Part shown: positions 9,811-18,972 of the stretch, in pieces
How positions within the stretch are numbered: position 1 is the first letter of the stretch
How the letters are laid out: each line of letters starts with the position of its first letter
Assembly: GCF_036059255.1 (NCBI RefSeq)
Contig: NZ_CP107947.1
Span: 7,502,001 to 7,566,000, forward strand
Source: Micromonospora sp. NBC_00389
GTDB lineage: Bacteria > Actinomycetota > Actinomycetes > Mycobacteriales > Micromonosporaceae
DNA length: 64,000 nucleotides
Direction of reading: 5' to 3'
The notes under the pieces: model-generated
Seen by the model: only the letters and a program-made list of their open reading frames with translations
What the model was told of the DNA's origin: nothing
Database searches by the model: none
Made by a program: the position numbers and the translations under genes

Positions 9811-11631
9811 ATGCCGGTATCGGTCACCATGCCCCGGCTCGGCGAGAGCGTCACCGAGGGCACCGTCACTCGCTGGCTCAAGCAGGAGGGCGACACGGTC
9901 GAGGTCGACGAGCCCCTGCTCGAGGTCTCGACCGACAAGGTCGACACCGAGATCCCGTCGCCTGCGGCGGGCGTGCTGAGCCGCATCGTGGTCGGCGAGG
10001 ACGAGACCGCCGAGGTTGGCAGCGAGCTGGCCGTCATCGCCGGTGAGGGCGAGTCGGCGGGTGGCGGCGAGGCCGCCCCGCAGGAGCAGCAGCAGGCCCC
10101 GGCCGAGTCGGTCGAGCCGGCCGCCGAGCCGACGGCCGCCGCCGAGGGCACCACCGCCGAGGTGGCCCAGGACGAGGCGCCGGCTCCGGCCGCCGCGCGT
10201 TCGGGCGAGGGCACCGCGGTGAAGATGCCGGCCCTGGGCGAGAGCGTCACCGAGGGTACGGTCACCCGCTGGCTCAAGCAGGTCGGCGACACCATCGAGG
10301 TGGACGAGCCGCTGCTGGAGGTCTCCACCGACAAGGTGGACACGGAGATCCCGTCGCCGGTCGCCGGCACGGTGCTGGAGATCAAAGTCCCCGAGGACGA
10401 GACCGCGGCGGTCGGCGCCGACCTGGCGATCATCGGCGTTGCCGGTGCGGCCCCCGCGCCGGCGAAGCCGGAGCCGAAGCCCGAGCCGCAGGCGGAGGCC
10501 AAGCCGGCGCCCAAGGCCGAGCCGAAGGTCGAGGAGCCGACCCCCGGCACGTCGTACAACGAGCCGGCCGCGGCGGCCGAGACCTCGGCGCAGCCGGCGA
10601 AGGCCGAGCAGGCCGCGCAGCCGTCCGCGCCGACCCCGACGCCGCAGCGCCCGTCCGCTCCGGCGCAGGGTGGCGGCGAGGAGGCCGCCGGTTACGTCAC
10701 TCCGCTGGTGCGCAAGCTGGCCAGCGAGCACGGCGTCGACCTGTCCTCGCTCAACGGCACCGGCGTGGGTGGTCGGATCCGCAAGCAGGACGTGCTGGAG
10801 GCGGCCGAGAAGGCGAAGGCGGCCAAGGCCGCTCCCGCCGCGCCGCAGCCGGCCGCCGCCGCCGCGGCCCCGGCCAAGCCGGTCGCGAAGCCGCAGCCGA
10901 GCGGCAAGCGGGGCACCACGGAGAAGCTCACCCGGATCCGTAAGGCCATCGCCACGCGGATGCAGGAGTCGCTGCACGAGATGGCGCAGCTCACCACGGT
11001 GATCGAGGTGGACGTCACCCGGATCGCCAAGCTGCGGACGCAGGCGAAGGACTCCTTCCAGCAGCGGCACGGCGTGAAGCTGTCCTTCCTGCCGTTCTTC
11101 GCTCTCGCCGCCGTCGAGGCGCTGCAGACGTACCCGATCGTCAACGCCCGGATGGACCTGGCGGGCGGCACGATCACCTACCCGGAGGCGGAGCACCTCG
11201 GCATCGCCGTGGACACCGAGCGGGGTCTGCTGGTGCCGGTCATCCACAACGCCGGCGACCTCAACCTGGGCGGCATCGCCAAGCGGGTCGCGGACCTGGC
11301 CGAGCGGACCCGGACCAACAAGATCAGCCCGGACGAGATCGCCGGGGCGACCTTCACGCTGACCAACACGGGCAGCCGGGGCGCTCTCTTCGACACCCCG
11401 ATCGTGCCGTCGCCGCAGTCGGCGATGCTCGGCACCGGTGCCGTGGTTAAGCGGCCGGTCGTGGTCAACGACCCGGATCTGGGCGAGGTCGTGGCGGTCC
11501 GGTCGATGGTCTACCTGGCCCTGTCCTACGACCACCGGCTGATCGACGGCGCCGACGCGGCCCGCTTCCTGGCCGCGGTCAAGGAGCGGCTGGAGGCCGG
11601 CAACTTCGAGTCGGAGCTGGGCCTGGCCTGA
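9811..11631 (+). CDS. sucB: Dihydrolipoamide acyltransferase E2, two lipoyl domains (SucB/DlaT type)
   Basis: 606 residues. Domain order: lipoyl domain 1 (lipoylated K43 in [10 protein letters not shown]), Ala/Pro/Glu linker, lipoyl domain 2 (K175), second linker, peripheral subunit-binding domain (about 294-332, [19 protein letters not shown]), linker, and catalytic acyltransferase domain from about 368, with SYDHRLIDG carrying H575 and D579. Lipoyl lysines are the targets of LipB/LipA encoded further along. In actinobacteria this E2 can serve both pyruvate and 2-oxoglutarate complexes, so sucB versus dlaT is not settled. ATG at 9811 follows AAGGAG at 9-nt spacing; the longer frame from 9592 is not used. 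A 17-bp hairpin terminates the operon. Confidence 0.93.
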   Translation: MPVSVTMPRLGESVTEGTVTRWLKQEGDTVEVDEPLLEVSTDKVDTEIPSPAAGVLSRIVVGEDETAEVGSELAVIAGEGESAGGGEAAPQEQQQAPAESVEPAAEPTAAAEGTTAEVAQDEAPAPAAARSGEGTAVKMPALGESVTEGTVTRWLKQVGDTIEVDEPLLEVSTDKVDTEIPSPVAGTVLEIKVPEDETAAVGADLAIIGVAGAAPAPAKPEPKPEPQAEAKPAPKAEPKVEEPTPGTSYNEPAAAAETSAQPAKAEQAAQPSAPTPTPQRPSAPAQGGGEEAAGYVTPLVRKLASEHGVDLSSLNGTGVGGRIRKQDVLEAAEKAKAAKAAPAAPQPAAAAAAPAKPVAKPQPSGKRGTTEKLTRIRKAIATRMQESLHEMAQLTTVIEVDVTRIAKLRTQAKDSFQQRHGVKLSFLPFFALAAVEALQTYPIVNARMDLAGGTITYPEAEHLGIAVDTERGLLVPVIHNAGDLNLGGIAKRVADLAERTRTNKISPDEIAGATFTLTNTGSRGALFDTPIVPSPQSAMLGTGAVVKRPVVVNDPDLGEVVAVRSMVYLALSYDHRLIDGADAARFLAAVKERLEAGNFESELGLA

Positions 11632-11644
11632 TTCCGAGCCAACC

Positions 11645-11681
11645 GAAAGGGCGCCCCGGTCGTCGACCGGGGCGCCCTTTC
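11645..11681 (+). terminator. Terminator of lpdA-sucB
   Basis: Perfect 17-bp stem (GAAAGGGCGCCCCGGTC and its complement) with a GTC loop, ending in CTTTCGTCGTT. Confidence 0.88.
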
Positions 11682-11738
11682 GTCGTTCGTGGTGGGCAAG
11701 ACGCCGGCCGGGTCGGAACCGGGCCGGTGCCGGAGGGC

Positions 11739-12674
11739 TCAGCCCTTGAGCAGCTGGGTCGAGACCTCCCAGAGCCGCTCGGCGGCCTCCGGGTCCAGCG
11801 CGTACTCCGCGACGCCGCGACGATCGCCGGGCTTGGCCGGGCCGGCCTCCTGGCTGTCCTCGAAGTACCGCCCGCCGACCCCGTCGAGCAGCGGCGACGC
11901 GGCGACCAGCACCGAGGTAGCGGCACCCTGCTCGGGGGTCTTCCAGGCCGCCGCGTTGCCCGCGCGCAACCGGTCGAGTTCCTCGTCGCTGACGTAGCGC
12001 TGGAGGTTGGTCCGGATCGCCCCGGGCATCAGCGAGTTGGCCACGATGCCGTCGTCGGCCCAGCGCCGGGTCGCCTCGACGGCGAAGAGCACGTTGGCCG
12101 TCTTGGACTGCCCGTACGCCTGCCACGGCTCGTACGCCCGGCGGTCGTACTGGATGTCCTCGAAGACCACCGGCGAGCGCAGGTGCGCGGCGGAGCTGAC
12201 CGAGACGATCCGGGCCCCGTCGGCGGCGGCCAGCGCCGGGCGCAGTCCGGTGGCGAGCGCGAAGTGCCCCAGGTGGTTGGTGGCGAACTGCATCTCCCAG
12301 CCCTGGGGGGTCCGGCTCAGCGGCGCGGCCATGATGCCGGCGTTGTCGACCAGGATGTGCACCGGGCCGTCCCAGTTGGCCACGAAGTCGGCGACCGAGT
12401 CCTGGTCGGCGAGGTCGAGCGGGGCGACCAGGATCCGGTCGTTGCCGGTCGTGGCGGTGATGTCGTCGGCGACGCGCTGCCCGGCGTCGGTGTTGCGGAC
12501 GGCCAGGGTGACCTGCGCGCCGGCGCTGGCCAGCGCGCGGGCGGTCTCCACGCCGATGCCCGACGACCCGCCGGTGACGATCGCCCGCCGCCCGCCGAGG
12601 TCCACGCCCTGGATCACGTCCATGGCGGTGGAGTCATGGGTGAACGGTGTGGTGATCGGGGTGCTCGTCGTCAT
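11739..12674 (-). CDS. Short-chain dehydrogenase/reductase
   Basis: 311-residue classical SDR. Rossmann motif TGGSSGIG (about residues 34-41), NAG structural motif in LVDNAGIMAAPLS, catalytic Ser in SVSSAAH and the Tyr/Lys pair in YGQSK. The wording around NHLGHFALATGL and the substrate region resembles retinol dehydrogenase/oxidoreductase-like SDRs, but the substrate is unknown. ATG at 12674 follows AAGGATG. It diverges from a TetR regulator across 148 bp that carries two matching palindromes, so it is probably repressed by that regulator and induced by its ligand. Confidence 0.88.
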   Translation of the reverse strand: MTTSTPITTPFTHDSTAMDVIQGVDLGGRRAIVTGGSSGIGVETARALASAGAQVTLAVRNTDAGQRVADDITATTGNDRILVAPLDLADQDSVADFVANWDGPVHILVDNAGIMAAPLSRTPQGWEMQFATNHLGHFALATGLRPALAAADGARIVSVSSAAHLRSPVVFEDIQYDRRAYEPWQAYGQSKTANVLFAVEATRRWADDGIVANSLMPGAIRTNLQRYVSDEELDRLRAGNAAAWKTPEQGAATSVLVAASPLLDGVGGRYFEDSQEAGPAKPGDRRGVAEYALDPEAAERLWEVSTQLLKG

Positions 12675-12726
12675 GATCCATCCTTGTCCGGGTGGGGCGG
12701 ACCGACCGGCCCGCCACTACGATGGA

Positions 12727-12774
12727 AGCGGAGGATCCTCCGCTACGGTCGAGACTAACCGGAGTTTCCTCCGG
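12727..12774. promoter_or_regulatory. Paired operator in SDR/TetR intergenic region
   Basis: Two copies of CGGAG-N4-CTCCG: 12729-12742 (inside a perfect 18-bp palindrome, 12727-12744) and 12760-12773 (inside CCGGAG-TTTC-CTCCGG, 12759-12774). Centres are 31 bp apart, about three helical turns, as expected for cooperative TetR-family dimers. Confidence 0.75.
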
Positions 12775-12822
12775 ATACCACTGCGGGGTGCACCCGTCGG
12801 CCCTACCAGCCAAGGAGGAGAC

Positions 12823-13392
12823 GTGCCGGAGACCGGCCCCCGCCCGCTACGGGCAGACGCGTTGCGCAACCGGGAGCGGCTGCTGGAGGCCGCGGTCCAG
12901 GCGTTTTCCCGCCCCGGGCCGGAGGTAACGCTCGACGCCATCGCCCGGGAGGCCGGGGTGGGCATCGGCACCCTCTACCGCCACTTCCCCACCCGCGAGG
13001 CGCTGGTCGAGGCGGCGTACCGCAACGAGCTCGGCAAGCTCTGCGAGGCCGCGCCTGAACTGCTCGACCGGTTGCCGCCGGATCGGGCGCTACGCGACTG
13101 GATGTCCCGGTTCATCGACTACCTCGCCACCAAGCGCGGGATGGCCGACGCCCTGCGCCTGGTGATCGCCGCCGGCGCCAACCCGTACGCGCAGAGCCGG
13201 GACCGGCTGCTGGAGGCGCTGGGCCGGCTGCTGGCCGCAGGCGTCGCGGCTGGCAGCGTCCGGGCGGACGTGGAAACCGGCGACGTGCTGGTAAGCCTGA
13301 GCGGGATCTCCCTGGCCGCCGGTGAGCGTGCCCAGGCCGACCGGCTGCTCGACCTACTGATGGACGGCTTGCGGCACCGACGAGCGGGCTGA
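12823..13392 (+). CDS. TetR-family transcriptional regulator
   Basis: 189 residues. The N-terminal helix-turn-helix is clear: RLLEAAVQAFSRPGPEV, then IAREAGVGIGTLYRHFPTRE; the ligand-binding helical domain follows and is not assignable. GTG at 12823 directly follows AAGGAGGAG; the much longer frame from 12007 runs antisense to the SDR and is not credible. The two palindromes in the intergenic region lie just upstream and are its likely operators, giving autoregulation and control of the divergent SDR. Confidence 0.9.
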   Translation: MPETGPRPLRADALRNRERLLEAAVQAFSRPGPEVTLDAIAREAGVGIGTLYRHFPTREALVEAAYRNELGKLCEAAPELLDRLPPDRALRDWMSRFIDYLATKRGMADALRLVIAAGANPYAQSRDRLLEALGRLLAAGVAAGSVRADVETGDVLVSLSGISLAAGERAQADRLLDLLMDGLRHRRAG

Positions 13393-13437
13393 CCCGTTCC
13401 GGCCTCCGCCCAGGCTGGACGCTGCCAGAGTGGGTTC

Positions 13438-14775
13438 GTGGGTGGCTTCCGGCGGCGTGGGCAACTGGGGCCGGCCGTCCCGATCGCCCCCGGCGCACGG
13501 GTGGACAAGTTCGAGGTCTTCTTCGACCTGGTCTTCGTCTTCTCGTTCTTCATCATCACCCGCGCGACCGCCGCGAACATCTCCGGCCGGCAACTGCTGC
13601 ACGCCGGCCTGGTCCTCGCCGTGCTCTGGTGGATCTGGGTGGTGCACAGCCTGGTCGCCACCCGGGTCCGGCTCGGCGAGGGCTACGTCCCGGTGCTCAT
13701 GGTGATCGCGATGGTCGCCCTGTTCGCGTTCGCGCTGGGGCTGCCGCAGGCGTTCAGCGACCCGAAGGGAAGCGCCTCCGGCCCGATGCTGGTGGCCATC
13801 AGCTACGTCGTGGTCCGGGCCGTTCACATGATCCTGTATCAGCATGTGGTGCGGGACAGCCCGCAGGAGCGGCGGCAACTGCGGCGGTTCGCCCCGGAGC
13901 TTGCGGTGAGCATCGTGCTGCTGCTGGCCGCCGCGCTCATCCCGCCGCAGATCACCGACCCCGACCGGGCCGCCATGGTTCGCGACGGGCTGTGGATCGC
14001 TGTGGTGGTGGTGCAGTACGCCACCGGCTTCATCGTCGGCACCTGGGGCTGGGGGGTGACCAGCGCCGAGCACTGGACAGAGCGCTACGACCTCATCCTG
14101 ATCATCGCTCTGGGCGAATCGGTGATCTCCACAGGGGTGGGCGGCAACCTGCTCGGCAAGCCGGTCACCTGGCCGGCGGTGGCGGCCGCCGCGCTCGGCA
14201 TCGTGGTCACCGCTGCCCTCTGGTGGGCGCACTTCGACTTCATCGGGCCAGCCGCCCGGATCGCCCTGCACGCGGCGGAGGGTGGCCCCCGGGTGGCGAT
14301 GGCCCGCGACGCGTACGCGTACCTCTACCTGCCGATGATCGCCGGTGTGATCCTCTTCTCCATCGGCAACGAGCAGGTCCTGCACAAGATCACTGACTCG
14401 GCCGGCGGGATCGCCGAAAAGGTCGAGGGACCGGCGGTGCCGATGCTCTTCGGCGGGTTGATCTGCTACTTCGCCACCAACATCCTGTTCCAGCTCCGCA
14501 CCCTGCACACCGTCAGCTGGACCCGCGTCGGCGTCATCGTGGTGTTCACGGTGGCCCTCCCGATCGGTCAGCACCTGCCGGCGCTGGGTGCGCTCACCCT
14601 CGCGACCGTGATCTGTGTCGGACTGGTGGCCGTGGAGGTGATGGTGATGGCCAGCTCCCGGCACGCGCTGCGGGCCGTCGTCTTCCAGGAGCGGACCACC
14701 CACGAGGCCAACGAGGCCGCCTGGCGGGCCCGCTGGCACGACCTCAGGGAGCCGGACGACCCCACCACGCCCTGA
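13438..14775 (+). CDS. Low temperature requirement A (LtrA) family membrane protein
   Basis: 445 residues, predominantly hydrophobic with about ten transmembrane helices. The family hallmarks are KFEVFFDLVFVFSFF near the N-terminus, ERYDLILIIALGESVISTG in the centre and WWAHFDFIG after it. The family was named from a Listeria cold-sensitive mutant, but the biochemical function is unknown. GTG at 13438 is 45 bp after the TetR stop, so co-transcription with that regulator is possible. No ribosome site is obvious. Confidence 0.88.
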   Translation: MGGFRRRGQLGPAVPIAPGARVDKFEVFFDLVFVFSFFIITRATAANISGRQLLHAGLVLAVLWWIWVVHSLVATRVRLGEGYVPVLMVIAMVALFAFALGLPQAFSDPKGSASGPMLVAISYVVVRAVHMILYQHVVRDSPQERRQLRRFAPELAVSIVLLLAAALIPPQITDPDRAAMVRDGLWIAVVVVQYATGFIVGTWGWGVTSAEHWTERYDLILIIALGESVISTGVGGNLLGKPVTWPAVAAAALGIVVTAALWWAHFDFIGPAARIALHAAEGGPRVAMARDAYAYLYLPMIAGVILFSIGNEQVLHKITDSAGGIAEKVEGPAVPMLFGGLICYFATNILFQLRTLHTVSWTRVGVIVVFTVALPIGQHLPALGALTLATVICVGLVAVEVMVMASSRHALRAVVFQERTTHEANEAAWRARWHDLREPDDPTTP

Positions 14776-14830
14776 CCCCTCGGGATAGGATCCGGCCCAG
14801 CGTCGCGGTGCACCCGGCACGAAGGCCGCC

Positions 14831-15373
14831 GTGGGCATGGAGGCGCGGGGACAGCATGGGACAAACGTGCACCCAACCAGTTCACCGGCCGGCCGGCTCG
14901 CCGCCGTCGGCAATCAGATGATCGAGATCCACCTCTGGCTCAGCGCGGAGCTGGCCCGCCTCCGGGCGAGCCTCGACCCCGCCTCCCCCGGCGAGGTCCG
15001 CCCATCGCGGGACCTGCGGGCCCACTGCCTCACCTTCTGCGCCGCCCTCGGCCGGCACCACACCGGGGAGGACGCCGGCGCCTTCCGGCTGCTGGCCGAC
15101 CAGGTCCCCGAGCTACGCCCCGTCATCGCCAACCTGATCACCGACCACGAGGTGGTGGCCGGGATCCTGGAGCGGGTCGAGGACCTGCTGGGCGATGTTA
15201 CGGCGACGCCGGCGGCCCAACTGCGCGGCGAGCTGGACGGGCTGGCCGCGCTACTGGAGTCGCACTTCCGGTACGAGGAGAAGAGGCTGGTCAACGCGCT
15301 GAACGCGCTCACCGGCCAACCCGGGACGGCCGAGGAACTCCTCGGCCTGACCGCGCCGCAACCCGCCGACTGA
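14831..15373 (+). CDS. Hemerythrin-like HHE domain protein
   Basis: 180 residues, all-helical. Histidines and acids that could form a di-iron site occur at helix spacing: H34 (IEIHLWLSAEL), H65, H76/H77 and E80 (GRHHTGEDAG), H106 (TDHEVVAG) and the SHFRYEEKRL helix near residue 143. This pattern fits the hemerythrin/HHE cation-binding domain, which in actinobacteria is linked to oxygen, NO or oxidative stress handling. GTG at 14831 is chosen; an internal ATG two codons later is equally possible. It converges on the MerR gene with 23 bp between. Confidence 0.82.
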   Translation: MGMEARGQHGTNVHPTSSPAGRLAAVGNQMIEIHLWLSAELARLRASLDPASPGEVRPSRDLRAHCLTFCAALGRHHTGEDAGAFRLLADQVPELRPVIANLITDHEVVAGILERVEDLLGDVTATPAAQLRGELDGLAALLESHFRYEEKRLVNALNALTGQPGTAEELLGLTAPQPAD

Positions 15374-15396
15374 CGGCTGTTCGCCGCCCGAGCCGC

Positions 15397-15807
15397 CTAC
15401 GAGCCGGGGCGGGCGGCTGCCGACGGCTGCCCCGTCTCCGGCCCCGGGCCGGGCAGCCGCTCGTAGAAGCGGATCTTCTCCCGGAGGTGGTCGTACTGGC
15501 GCTGGAGCAGGCGCATCTGGTCCTCGACCCGCACCGCGTGCCGTTCCAGCAGCGCCCGCCGCTCGTCGGTGGTGTGCTCACCCTCCCGGGCCAGCTGCGC
15601 GTAGCGGCACATCTGGGCGATCGGCATCCCGGTGTCGCGCAGGCAGCGGAACAGCACCAACCAGCTCAGGTCGTCGTCGGTGAAGACCCGCCGGCCGCCC
15701 GCCGTCCGGCCCACGTCGGCGAGCAGGCCGATCTTCTCGTAGTACCGCAGGGTGTCCAGGCTGAAGCCGCTGCGGCGGGCAGCCTCCGCGGGGGCGTAAC
15801 CACTCAT
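15397..15807 (-). CDS. MerR-family transcriptional regulator
   Basis: 136 residues. Winged helix-turn-helix at the N-terminus (YAPAEAARRSGFSLDTLRYY, EKIGLL, GGRRVFTDDDLSWL) and a long dimerisation coiled coil (ERHAVRVEDQMRLLQRQYDH). No cysteine cluster for metal sensing is visible in the C-terminus. The ATG at 15807 gives a normal MerR N-terminus; a longer frame to 15876 would run through the operator. It diverges from an aldo-keto reductase and should control it through the 20-bp palindrome between them. Confidence 0.9.
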   Translation of the reverse strand: MSGYAPAEAARRSGFSLDTLRYYEKIGLLADVGRTAGGRRVFTDDDLSWLVLFRCLRDTGMPIAQMCRYAQLAREGEHTTDERRALLERHAVRVEDQMRLLQRQYDHLREKIRFYERLPGPGPETGQPSAAARPGS

Positions 15808-15825
15808 GTCCCGAGAGGGTAGTGC

Positions 15826-15850
15826 TTGACCTGGAGTGCACTCCAGGTTG
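15826..15850 (+). promoter_or_regulatory. MerR-type promoter/operator of the aldo-keto reductase
   Basis: A -35-like TTGACC (15826-15831) overlaps a perfect 20-bp palindrome, ACCTGGAGTG and its complement (15829-15848). An operator lying within a promoter spacer is the arrangement MerR activators use to untwist DNA. Confidence 0.75.
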
Positions 15851-15863
15851 GAGGCTGGTCCGC

Positions 15864-16862
15864 ATGACGACGACACGGACGCTGGGACGCAGCGGCATCG
15901 AGGTGAGCGCGATCGGGATGGGGTGCTGGGCGATCGGCGGCCCGCTCTGGGGTGACGACGGGCAGCCGTTCGGCTGGGGCGAGGTGGACGATGACGAGTC
16001 GATCCGCACCATCCACCGCGCGCTCGACCTCGGGGTGACCCTGTTCGACACGGCCAGCAACTACGGCGCCGGGCACAGCGAGCGAATCCTCGGCCGGGCT
16101 CTGGCCGGGCGGCGGGACAGTGCGGTGATCGCCACCAAGTTCGGCAACGTCAGCGACGAGGCCACCCGGCGGGCGCTCGGCACCGACGCCAGCCCCGCCT
16201 TCGCGGTACGCAGCCTGGAGGACTCGCTGCGCCGGCTCGGCACCGACCACGTCGACCTCTACCAACTGCACATCAACGAGCTGCCGGTGCCCGCCGCGCT
16301 CGACCTGGTCGGCACCCTGGAGGACCTGGTCGGCCAGGGCAAGATCCGGGCGTACGGGTGGAGCACCGACGACCCGGCCTCGGCGGAGGCTTTCGCGGCG
16401 GCGGGCGCACACTGCGCCGCCATCCAGCACGACGAGTCGGTGCTGCGGGACAACGCAGCGGTGCTGGCGGTCTGCGACAGCTACGACCTGGCCAGCCTCA
16501 ACCGTGGGCCGCTGGCGATGGGGCTGCTCACCGGGTCGACCCGGGCGGTCGGCGGGGACGACGTGCGCGGCCGGGCACCGGAGTGGCTGGAGTGGTTCAC
16601 CGACGGACGCCCGACGCCGCGCTGGGCGGCCCGGGTCGAACAGGTCCGGGCGGCGCTCACCGCCGACGGGCGCACCCTGGCCCAGGGGGCGCTCGGCTGG
16701 CTGCTGGCGCGCAGCCCGCGCACCGTGCCGATCCCCGGCCTGCGCACGGTGGCCCAGGCCGAGGAGAACCTGGCCACCCTGGCGCTCGGCCCGCTGAGCG
16801 CCGAGGCGTACGCCGAGGTGGAGCGACTGCTCGCCGACCTGCGTCCGGCCCACGCGGCCTGA
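15864..16862 (+). CDS. Aldo-keto reductase
   Basis: 332 residues, an NADPH-dependent TIM-barrel oxidoreductase. Catalytic tetrad by position: D62 and Y67 (LFDTASNYGAGHSE), K92 (ATKFG) and H136 (YQLHINE). The C-terminal cofactor segment RTVPIPGLRTVAQAEEN is typical. Substrate unknown; many such enzymes detoxify carbonyls. ATG at 15864 follows GGAGG at 9-nt spacing; the upstream in-frame extension to 15822 lies in the operator. The divergent MerR gene suggests induction by a toxic or oxidising compound. Confidence 0.9.
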   Translation: MTTTRTLGRSGIEVSAIGMGCWAIGGPLWGDDGQPFGWGEVDDDESIRTIHRALDLGVTLFDTASNYGAGHSERILGRALAGRRDSAVIATKFGNVSDEATRRALGTDASPAFAVRSLEDSLRRLGTDHVDLYQLHINELPVPAALDLVGTLEDLVGQGKIRAYGWSTDDPASAEAFAAAGAHCAAIQHDESVLRDNAAVLAVCDSYDLASLNRGPLAMGLLTGSTRAVGGDDVRGRAPEWLEWFTDGRPTPRWAARVEQVRAALTADGRTLAQGALGWLLARSPRTVPIPGLRTVAQAEENLATLALGPLSAEAYAEVERLLADLRPAHAA

Positions 16863-16888
16863 CCACCGGGTCCACGCCCCGGGCGCCG

Positions 16889-17740
16889 TCAGCGGAAGTC
16901 GTCCGCGTGTTCGGCGGCCCACTGCCGGAACGTGCGCCCGGGGCGTCCGGTCACCTGCTCGACGTCCGGGGCGACCCAGCCGTTGCCGTCGGGATACCGC
17001 CCCATCTCCAGGAACCACTCGATCACCTCGGCGGGGTAGTCATCCTTCCAGTGCTCCCGGGCCTGCTCCGGGGTCAGCTCGTCGAACCGCACCGGACGGC
17101 CGATCGCCTCGCCGATCATCCGGACCGCGTCCCGGCGGCGGACCGGCTCCGGCCCGGTCGGCTGGTACACCCGGCCGGCGTGGCCATCGTCGGTGAGCGC
17201 GGCCAGGATGACCGCGGCGATGTCCGCCTCGTGGACCAACGCGCTGTTCCAGTCCCCGAACGGCGCCCGCACCACCCCCTCGGTCCGGATGCCGGCCGCC
17301 CAGTCCCGGGTGTTCGCCATGAACTCGCCGGGGAAGACGTGCGTCCACTCCAGGCCAGAGTTCTCGACGGCCCGGTGCAGGGGCCGGTGGGGTGCCTCGA
17401 TCGGGTCGTCGTCCGCCCGGCTCGGATCGTTGTGACCGAGGTGGGTGACCCGGCGGACGCCGGCCTGCCGGGCCAGCTCCAGGATCTCCGCACCGGTGGT
17501 CAGCGGCCCGTACCCGTCCATCGCGACCAGGTGCATGCGCGTCACGCCGCGCAGCGCCGGGGCCAGCGTGTGCGGCCTGGCGAAGTCACCCGCCACCACC
17601 TCCACCCGGCGGGGCAGGGCGGCGGCCGCCGGCGAGGCGGGGTCACGCGTCAGAGCGCGTACCTCGTGGCCGGCGGCCACCAGTTGCCGGACCAGGCTGC
17701 CTCCGACGGTCCCGGTCGCTCCGGTCACCAGGATCGGCAT
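16889..17740 (-). CDS. NmrA-like NAD(P)-binding protein
   Basis: 283 residues. N-terminal Rossmann motif TGATGTVGGSLVRQL (residues 6-20), VEVVAGDFARP and the HLGHNDPSRADD region fit the atypical SDR/NmrA group, which includes NADPH sensors and reductases such as NAD(P)H:quinone-type proteins. The classic YxxxK active site is not visible in the usual place, so a redox-sensing or isomerase-like role is possible. ATG at 17740 follows GAGGAGG. It converges on the aldo-keto reductase with 26 bp between stops. Confidence 0.85.
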   Translation of the reverse strand: MPILVTGATGTVGGSLVRQLVAAGHEVRALTRDPASPAAAALPRRVEVVAGDFARPHTLAPALRGVTRMHLVAMDGYGPLTTGAEILELARQAGVRRVTHLGHNDPSRADDDPIEAPHRPLHRAVENSGLEWTHVFPGEFMANTRDWAAGIRTEGVVRAPFGDWNSALVHEADIAAVILAALTDDGHAGRVYQPTGPEPVRRRDAVRMIGEAIGRPVRFDELTPEQAREHWKDDYPAEVIEWFLEMGRYPDGNGWVAPDVEQVTGRPGRTFRQWAAEHADDFR

Positions 17741-18061
17741 GGTTCCTCCTCACGGGTTGCCCGACGGCGGGCATGGTGCGCCAACCCCGCCATTCGGGGG
17801 TGCACTCGGATGGCTCATGGTCAGTCAGATCGACGCCGGAAGCAATCGCGAACATTGCATTCACGTTCGCTCTGACCTGCGGAAACACGCCGACCGCCGA
17901 ATGCGCGCGACAGCCTTTTTCGGCGCCTGGAACGCCCGTTGACCTGCGTTTTCCACGCCGCCCGTTGGATCCGCGCAGATTTCTTCGCCGGGTCGCTCCG
18001 CAGCCGGTGACGTCGGCCGCCCGACGCATCCACCGACGGCGTTCTGGGCGAAGATGAGGGC
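17741..18061. other. Intergenic region without convincing gene
   Basis: 321 bp between divergent genes. It is noticeably less GC-rich in the middle (around 17815-17960) than its surroundings. Short frames in it lack ribosome sites and recognisable sequence. It must contain both divergent promoters; I see no clear operator, hairpin or repeat. Confidence 0.5.
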
Positions 18062-18961
18062 ATGCGGATCCTTCTGGCCGGCGCGTCCGGCTTCCTCGGC
18101 ACCCGGCTGGTCGACCGGCTCTCGGCCGACGGTCACCAGGTCACCCGGCTGGTTCGCCGGCCGGCGCGCGACCCGCGGGAGCGGCGGTGGGATCCGGCCG
18201 CCGGGCAGCTCGACCCGGCGACCGTCGCCGAGTCGGACGCGGTGGTCAACCTGGCCGGCGCGGGGGTCGGCGACAAGCGCTGGAACGACGACTACCGGCG
18301 GTTGATCCGTACCAGCCGGGTGGACAGCACCAGCACCCTGGCGACCACCATCGCCGGGCTGCCGGCCGCCGACCGGCCGCGGGTGCTGTTGAACTCCTCG
18401 GCGGTGGGCTGGTACGGCAACACCGGCGACCGGGTCGTCGAGGAGGACGCCCCGGCCGGTGAGGGCTTCCTCGCCGACGTCTGCCGGGTGTGGGAGGCCG
18501 CGACCCGGCCGGCGGAGGACGCCGGGGTACGGGTGGTGCGGCTGCGCACCGGCCTGCCGCTGCACCGCGACGGTGGGCTGCTCAAGCCGCAGCTGCTGCC
18601 GTTCAAGCTGGGCATCGCCGGCCGCCTGGGCAGCGGCCGGCAGTGGCTGCCGTGGATCTCGATGGCCGACTGGCTGGACGCGATCCGCTTCCTGCTGGAC
18701 CGCGCCGACATCGCCGGCCCGGTGAACGTGGTGGGGCCGAACCCGGTCACCAACGCCGAGTTCACCCGGGAGTTGGCCCGACAACTGCACCGGCCGGCGA
18801 TCATCCCGATCCCCGCGCTGGCACTCAAGGTGGTCCTCGGCGGCTTCGCCCACGAGGCCCTCACCAGCACCCGCGTCCTACCCGCCGTGCTCACCCGGGC
18901 CGGCTACCCGTACCACCACCCAGACCTCCGCACCGCCCTGCACGCCGCCCTCACCGAGTAA
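18062..18961 (+). CDS. TIGR01777-family epimerase (SDR, DUF1731)
   Basis: 299 residues. Extended-SDR start MRILLAGASGFLG, VVNLAGAGVGDKRW, the NSSAVGWYGNTGD segment with the family's Ser/Tyr residues, and the C-terminal DUF1731-type tail (VLGGFAHEALTSTRVLP). Members include E. coli YfcH; substrate unknown. In mycobacteria a member (Rv2216) lies just before lipB, matching the order here except for two inserted genes. The ATG at 18062 is preceded by GATGAGGG. Confidence 0.88.
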   Translation: MRILLAGASGFLGTRLVDRLSADGHQVTRLVRRPARDPRERRWDPAAGQLDPATVAESDAVVNLAGAGVGDKRWNDDYRRLIRTSRVDSTSTLATTIAGLPAADRPRVLLNSSAVGWYGNTGDRVVEEDAPAGEGFLADVCRVWEAATRPAEDAGVRVVRLRTGLPLHRDGGLLKPQLLPFKLGIAGRLGSGRQWLPWISMADWLDAIRFLLDRADIAGPVNVVGPNPVTNAEFTRELARQLHRPAIIPIPALALKVVLGGFAHEALTSTRVLPAVLTRAGYPYHHPDLRTALHAALTE

Positions 18962-18972
18962 CCCCACCGCCG

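Noticed and set aside
17643..18057. Short frames in the 17741-18061 gap
   Set aside because: No ribosome site, no family resemblance, overlapping frames on both strands.
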